DNA from: Candidatus Aminicenantota bacterium
Lineage (GTDB): Bacteria; Acidobacteriota; Aminicenantia; Aminicenantales; Aminicenantaceae
Assembly (NCBI GenBank): GCA_016926925.1
Contig: JAFGNQ010000368.1
Span: 1-25,582 of the forward strand
Reading direction: 5' to 3'
Length of the DNA: 25,582 nucleotides
Within the stretch, counting starts at the first letter, position 1. Each line of letters opens with the position of its first letter. Shown in pieces: positions 22,952 to 25,582 of this stretch. Below the pieces are notes generated by a model. The model was not told the origin of the DNA and made no database searches. It worked only from the letters and a program-made list of their open reading frames with translations. A program made the translations under genes and the position numbers.

Positions 22952-22980
22952 ACTGTATACCTCATTTTTTGCCTTGTCAA
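22952..22980 (-). promoter_or_regulatory. Sigma-70-type promoter of the nrdD operon
   Basis: On the minus strand a perfect TTGACA (22980-22975) is followed after 17 bases by TACAGT (22957-22952). An alternative -10, TATACA, is at 15-base spacing. The -10 is weak, so control by another factor is possible. Expected start near 22945, leader about 155 bases containing the NrdR-type boxes. Confidence 0.5.
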
Positions 22981-23095
22981 GTCTTTTCTCAATTATCTCG
23001 AATTTTCTACCATACACGCGGCAGAAGCCGTGATATTTCCGGATGAAGCAGGCTGTGGTAGAATGGGTGAGACCAAAACCGGCGGGGAGGATGGA

Positions 23096-23539
23096 ATGAA
23101 AAGCTTAGCCGTTCGCACTCGATCCAAAGAGGAATTTTCCGACATCACGGACCTGGTTCTACAGGCTATCTCCGAATCAGGAATCGTCAGCGGTCTCTGT
23201 CTCGTATACGTACCCCACACGACAGCCGGTGTGACCTTAAACGAAAATGCCGATCCTTCGGTCAAATCCGATCTTTTGATGGCGCTCAGGAGCAGCGTTC
23301 CGGATTCGCATCCCTACAGACACAGCGAAGGCAACTCTCCGGCTCATGTCAAAGCCACTCTTATAGGCTCTTCGGTCTGTCTCATTGTCGAGAACCGGGT
23401 TCCCGTGTTGGGAACATGGCAGGGAATTTTTTTCTGTGAGTTCGACGGGCCGAGGAACCGGAAGATTTTCGTGAAAACAATGTCTGATGCAAACATCAAT
23501 CCCTCGGGCATGGGTCCGGGTGACAACTTTCATGAATGA
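23096..23539 (+). CDS. yjbQ: YjbQ/UPF0047-family protein (secondary thiamine-phosphate synthase type)
   Basis: 147 residues from ATG at 23096, preceded by GGGGAGG; the E. coli homologue is of similar size. Signature segments: PHTTAGVTLNENADP, a metal-site-like HSEGNSPAHVKATLIGSS, and GTWQGIFFCEFDGPR. Family knowledge: beta-rich trimer with a conserved His/metal pocket; a minor thiamine-phosphate synthase activity is reported, but the true role is unclear. An open frame reaches back to 22907 into the nrdD control region and is not used. Divergent from nrdD. Confidence 0.92.
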   Translation: MKSLAVRTRSKEEFSDITDLVLQAISESGIVSGLCLVYVPHTTAGVTLNENADPSVKSDLLMALRSSVPDSHPYRHSEGNSPAHVKATLIGSSVCLIVENRVPVLGTWQGIFFCEFDGPRNRKIFVKTMSDANINPSGMGPGDNFHE

Positions 23540-23606
23540 GCCTATGTTCACAGATCCATCACGATATCAGGGACATTTTCCCCACAATCGCACAATAATA
23601 GCTTTT

Positions 23607-23635
23607 TTGACAACAATCTTTGCCTGTGATATAAG
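23607..23635 (+). promoter_or_regulatory. Strong sigma-70 promoter of the MFS transporter gene
   Basis: TTGACA (perfect, 23607-23612), 17 bases, TATAAG (5 of 6, 23630-23635). Start of transcription near 23642 gives a leader of about 115 bases before the ATG at 23757. No riboswitch fold was recognised in the leader. Confidence 0.75.
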
Positions 23636-23756
23636 CAATATCGCCATTTTAAAAACCCTCGTCACACATAAAATTCATAGAGAGCTGATAGCTGCTAAAT
23701 AAACTTACGGTCGAGACAGAGGGGTCTGCGGTCTTCCCGGCGAAAGGAATACGGGT

Positions 23757-25085
23757 ATGAAAACGATAAGCGTGGACAGTGCGGGGATTTTTCATCCCTC
23801 CAGACCGATTTACCGGTTTATGATTCTTATCTTTGTGTCTTTCCTCACATTCGGCAGCTATTTCGCTTACGACATAGTCGGGGCCATCGCCCCGACATTG
23901 ATCGAAGAATTGGGCGCTGGAAGAGGAACGCTTGGAACGTTCTATACGATGTATAGCGTGGCGGCCATACTGTCGGTATTGATAGGCGGCATCCTGATTG
24001 ACCGGCTGGGAACCAGAAAAGCGAGCCTTCTTTTCTCCGTTTTGGTGTTGGTTGGAGCCGCTATTGTATGGGCAGCAGGAAGCATTCCCGTATTTTATTT
24101 GGGCAGATTTATTTTCGGAGCCGGCTCCGAACCCCTTGTCGTCGCCCAAAGTTCCATTCTAGCCAGATGGTTCAAAAACAAGGAACTGGCGCTGTCTTTC
24201 GGCATTGCCTTGACAGTGAGTCGTTTAGGCACGCTTTTCGCTTTCAACACAGGAGAACTGATAAGCAGCACATTCGGCGGATTCAGATATGCGCTTTTCG
24301 GCGCCATCTTGTTCTGCCTCTTATCGCTTATATCCAACATATGCTACATCGTTATGGACCGCCGTGGGGAAAAGGTCTTGAATTTAAGGGACGAGAGCGT
24401 GCAGGAAAAGATCGTCTTCAAAGACATCAAAGAATTCAAACCCAGTTTCTGGTATGTGACCATGCTCTGTCTCACTTTTTACTCTGCCATCTTTCCCTTC
24501 ACAGCTCTTTCCGTCGATTTTTTCGTAGACAAATGGGGCGTGGCTCGTACAGCCGAGGCGCAGGGAGGCTTTCTGCATCAGGTCTTCAATAATTTCTTTC
24601 ACATGTTCAGCACCGCAGGAGGCATTTCATCCATCATTATCTTTGCGTCAATGATCCTGGCGCCGTTTGCGGGCAGGATAGTGGATAGAATCGGCCGGAG
24701 AGCTACATTCATGATTGTCGGTTCTTTGATCTTGATTCCGAGTCACTTGCTTATGGGGCTCACGAAAATTTACCCCTCTTTGCCGATGATTGCTTTGGGC
24801 GCGGCATTTGTGCTCGTCCCGGCAGCCATGTGGCCCTCTATTCCTCTGATCGTCCGGAAAGAAAGAGTGGGCACGGCCTTCGGGTTGATGACGGCCATCC
24901 AAAACATCGGGCTTGGCCTCTTTCCTTTTCTGAACGGTTTGCTGCGGGATAAAACACAATCTTACAAAAGCAGTATGATCATGTTTGCCAGCCTAGGGCT
25001 TTTCGGGCTCGTTTTTTCCGTCTTACTCAAAAGAGCGGACTTTCGGGAGGGAGGCGCTTTGGAAAGGGCTAAGGAAAAGAGATGA
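23757..25085 (+). CDS. Major facilitator superfamily transporter
   Basis: 442 residues with about twelve hydrophobic segments in two halves. MFS motif A appears after TM2 (GGILIDRLGTRKAS) and again in the second half (AGRIVDRIGRRATF). A central hydrophilic loop is at about 195-225. The substrate cannot be told; the long loop after TM7-8 (VARTAEAQGGFLHQVFNN) is unusual. A basic C-terminal tail follows the last helix. Start supported by AAAGGA. The zinc-ribbon gene follows by 71 bases on the same strand, so they may be one operon. Confidence 0.92.
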   Translation: MKTISVDSAGIFHPSRPIYRFMILIFVSFLTFGSYFAYDIVGAIAPTLIEELGAGRGTLGTFYTMYSVAAILSVLIGGILIDRLGTRKASLLFSVLVLVGAAIVWAAGSIPVFYLGRFIFGAGSEPLVVAQSSILARWFKNKELALSFGIALTVSRLGTLFAFNTGELISSTFGGFRYALFGAILFCLLSLISNICYIVMDRRGEKVLNLRDESVQEKIVFKDIKEFKPSFWYVTMLCLTFYSAIFPFTALSVDFFVDKWGVARTAEAQGGFLHQVFNNFFHMFSTAGGISSIIIFASMILAPFAGRIVDRIGRRATFMIVGSLILIPSHLLMGLTKIYPSLPMIALGAAFVLVPAAMWPSIPLIVRKERVGTAFGLMTAIQNIGLGLFPFLNGLLRDKTQSYKSSMIMFASLGLFGLVFSVLLKRADFREGGALERAKEKR

Positions 25086-25156
25086 TAAGTTGATAGGGCA
25101 GGCCATCATTGAGCGGCCTCCCGAAGTCATTCAGTCGTTTCGGAAACGAAAGCCTT

Positions 25157-25525
25157 ATGAAAACTTGCCCTTATTGCGGACGATCATTTCACGACAGCGA
25201 GGCCGGATGCCCAGCCTGCGGGGCCCCTTATTGGGAGGCGAACAGGAGCAGCTCAGCCGACAGTTCTCCATCGCCTGATGAGGATCAAGGCTGCTTCACC
25301 ATCATACTCATTCAACTTCTGGTTGCCCTTGGCTTTGCTGCATTCTTGATCCTTCTCGGGTTTCTCATCAACCTCATCGTTCATTTCGAAGCCAACCAAG
25401 TTAAAATCGTATGGATCGGAACCTCCCTTCTTTTCGGAGGACTTCTATCTTTGCTTATTAAAAAATTCAGAAAGAGAGGAGAAATACGCCAAAACAACCA
25501 CAAAAGCAGAACAAAAGGGAGATAA
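25157..25525 (+). CDS. Zinc-ribbon membrane protein, unknown function
   Basis: 122 residues from ATG at 25157, chosen because the zinc ribbon begins right there: CPYCGRSF, then CPACGAPYW. A Ser/Asp/Pro-rich linker is followed by two transmembrane helices (about 48-75 and 85-105) and a very basic tail (KKFRKRGEIRQNNHKSRTKGR). The layout is common in uncharacterised bacterial membrane proteins; no function can be given. An open frame upstream to 25109 lacks a ribosome-binding site. A terminator-like hairpin follows. Confidence 0.8.
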   Translation: MKTCPYCGRSFHDSEAGCPACGAPYWEANRSSSADSSPSPDEDQGCFTIILIQLLVALGFAAFLILLGFLINLIVHFEANQVKIVWIGTSLLFGGLLSLLIKKFRKRGEIRQNNHKSRTKGR

Positions 25526-25552
25526 CTCAGGTGGAACAAGATTGCTAAAAAC

Positions 25553-25582
25553 CAAGAGGGCCCTCTATTGAGGGCCCTCTTG
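25553..25582 (+). terminator. Terminator-like hairpin at the window end
   Basis: Perfect 13-bp inverted repeat CAAGAGGGCCCTC / GAGGGCCCTCTTG with a TATT loop, 27 bases after the zinc-ribbon stop. The window ends at the last stem base, so a T-run after it cannot be seen. The A-rich bases before it (CTAAAAAC) would give a T-tract on the other strand, so a bidirectional terminator is possible. Confidence 0.7.

Noticed and set aside
22907..23095. N-terminal extension of YjbQ
   Set aside because: It runs through the nrdD promoter and NrdR-type box region; the start at 23096 has GGGGAGG and matches the family length.

Overview
The window looks like a chromosome segment of a Gram-negative, anaerobic bacterium. 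A TonB-dependent receptor with a carboxypeptidase-regulatory-like N-terminal domain, two lipoprotein-type or exported hydrolases and a lipoprotein SppA imply an outer membrane and periplasm. An oxygen-sensitive class III ribonucleotide reductase (NrdD/NrdG) and a rubrerythrin-like di-iron protein imply anaerobic life with some oxidative stress. Base composition is moderate. The gene mix fits Candidatus Aminicenantes or another Acidobacteriota-like lineage, but that placement is inference from gene style, not from a marker gene.

Layout. (1) Positions 1-6800, all on the minus strand: a signalling block. An exported peptide-type binding protein, a membrane histidine kinase and an NtrC-type sigma-54 activator form one tightly packed operon (6636-2236). 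A second operon (2032-1073) encodes a receiver-only response regulator, a 63-residue protein and a stand-alone Fis-type DNA-binding protein. Beyond it is the 5' part of a TonB-dependent receptor gene (677-1). Each of the three transcription units has a GG-N10-GC sigma-54 promoter, and each has a GTAAA-N5-TTTAC palindrome (one copy with a single change) about 80-130 bases upstream of it. I read this as a self-contained sigma-54 regulon for sensing and importing an unknown peptide-like ligand. It is the most interesting system in the window.

(2) 6900-11350, minus strand: rubrerythrin-like protein plus lipoprotein dipeptidase (overlapping genes), then a GNAT-type protein plus an exported creatininase-family amidohydrolase. 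(3) 11500-16750: a sugar-nucleotide-type epimerase, a diacylglycerol-kinase-like lipid kinase, a membrane protein with a degenerate HD-GYP-like domain, lipoprotein SppA and an OsmC-like protein. Two families of dispersed intergenic repeats lie here. One is a 191-192 bp element with terminal inverted repeats and compensatory base changes in internal hairpins.

(4) 16960-19220: a small SF1 helicase-like protein, TrmJ-type tRNA methyltransferase and a 58-residue membrane protein. (5) 19343-22980, minus strand: the nucleotide operon nrdD-redoxin-nrdG-dut behind a sigma-70-like promoter with a pair of NrdR-type boxes. (6) 23096-25525, plus strand: YjbQ, an MFS transporter with a strong sigma-70 promoter, and a zinc-ribbon membrane protein. 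The window ends on a perfect 13-bp terminator-like hairpin. No rRNA, tRNA, CRISPR array or transposase gene was seen.
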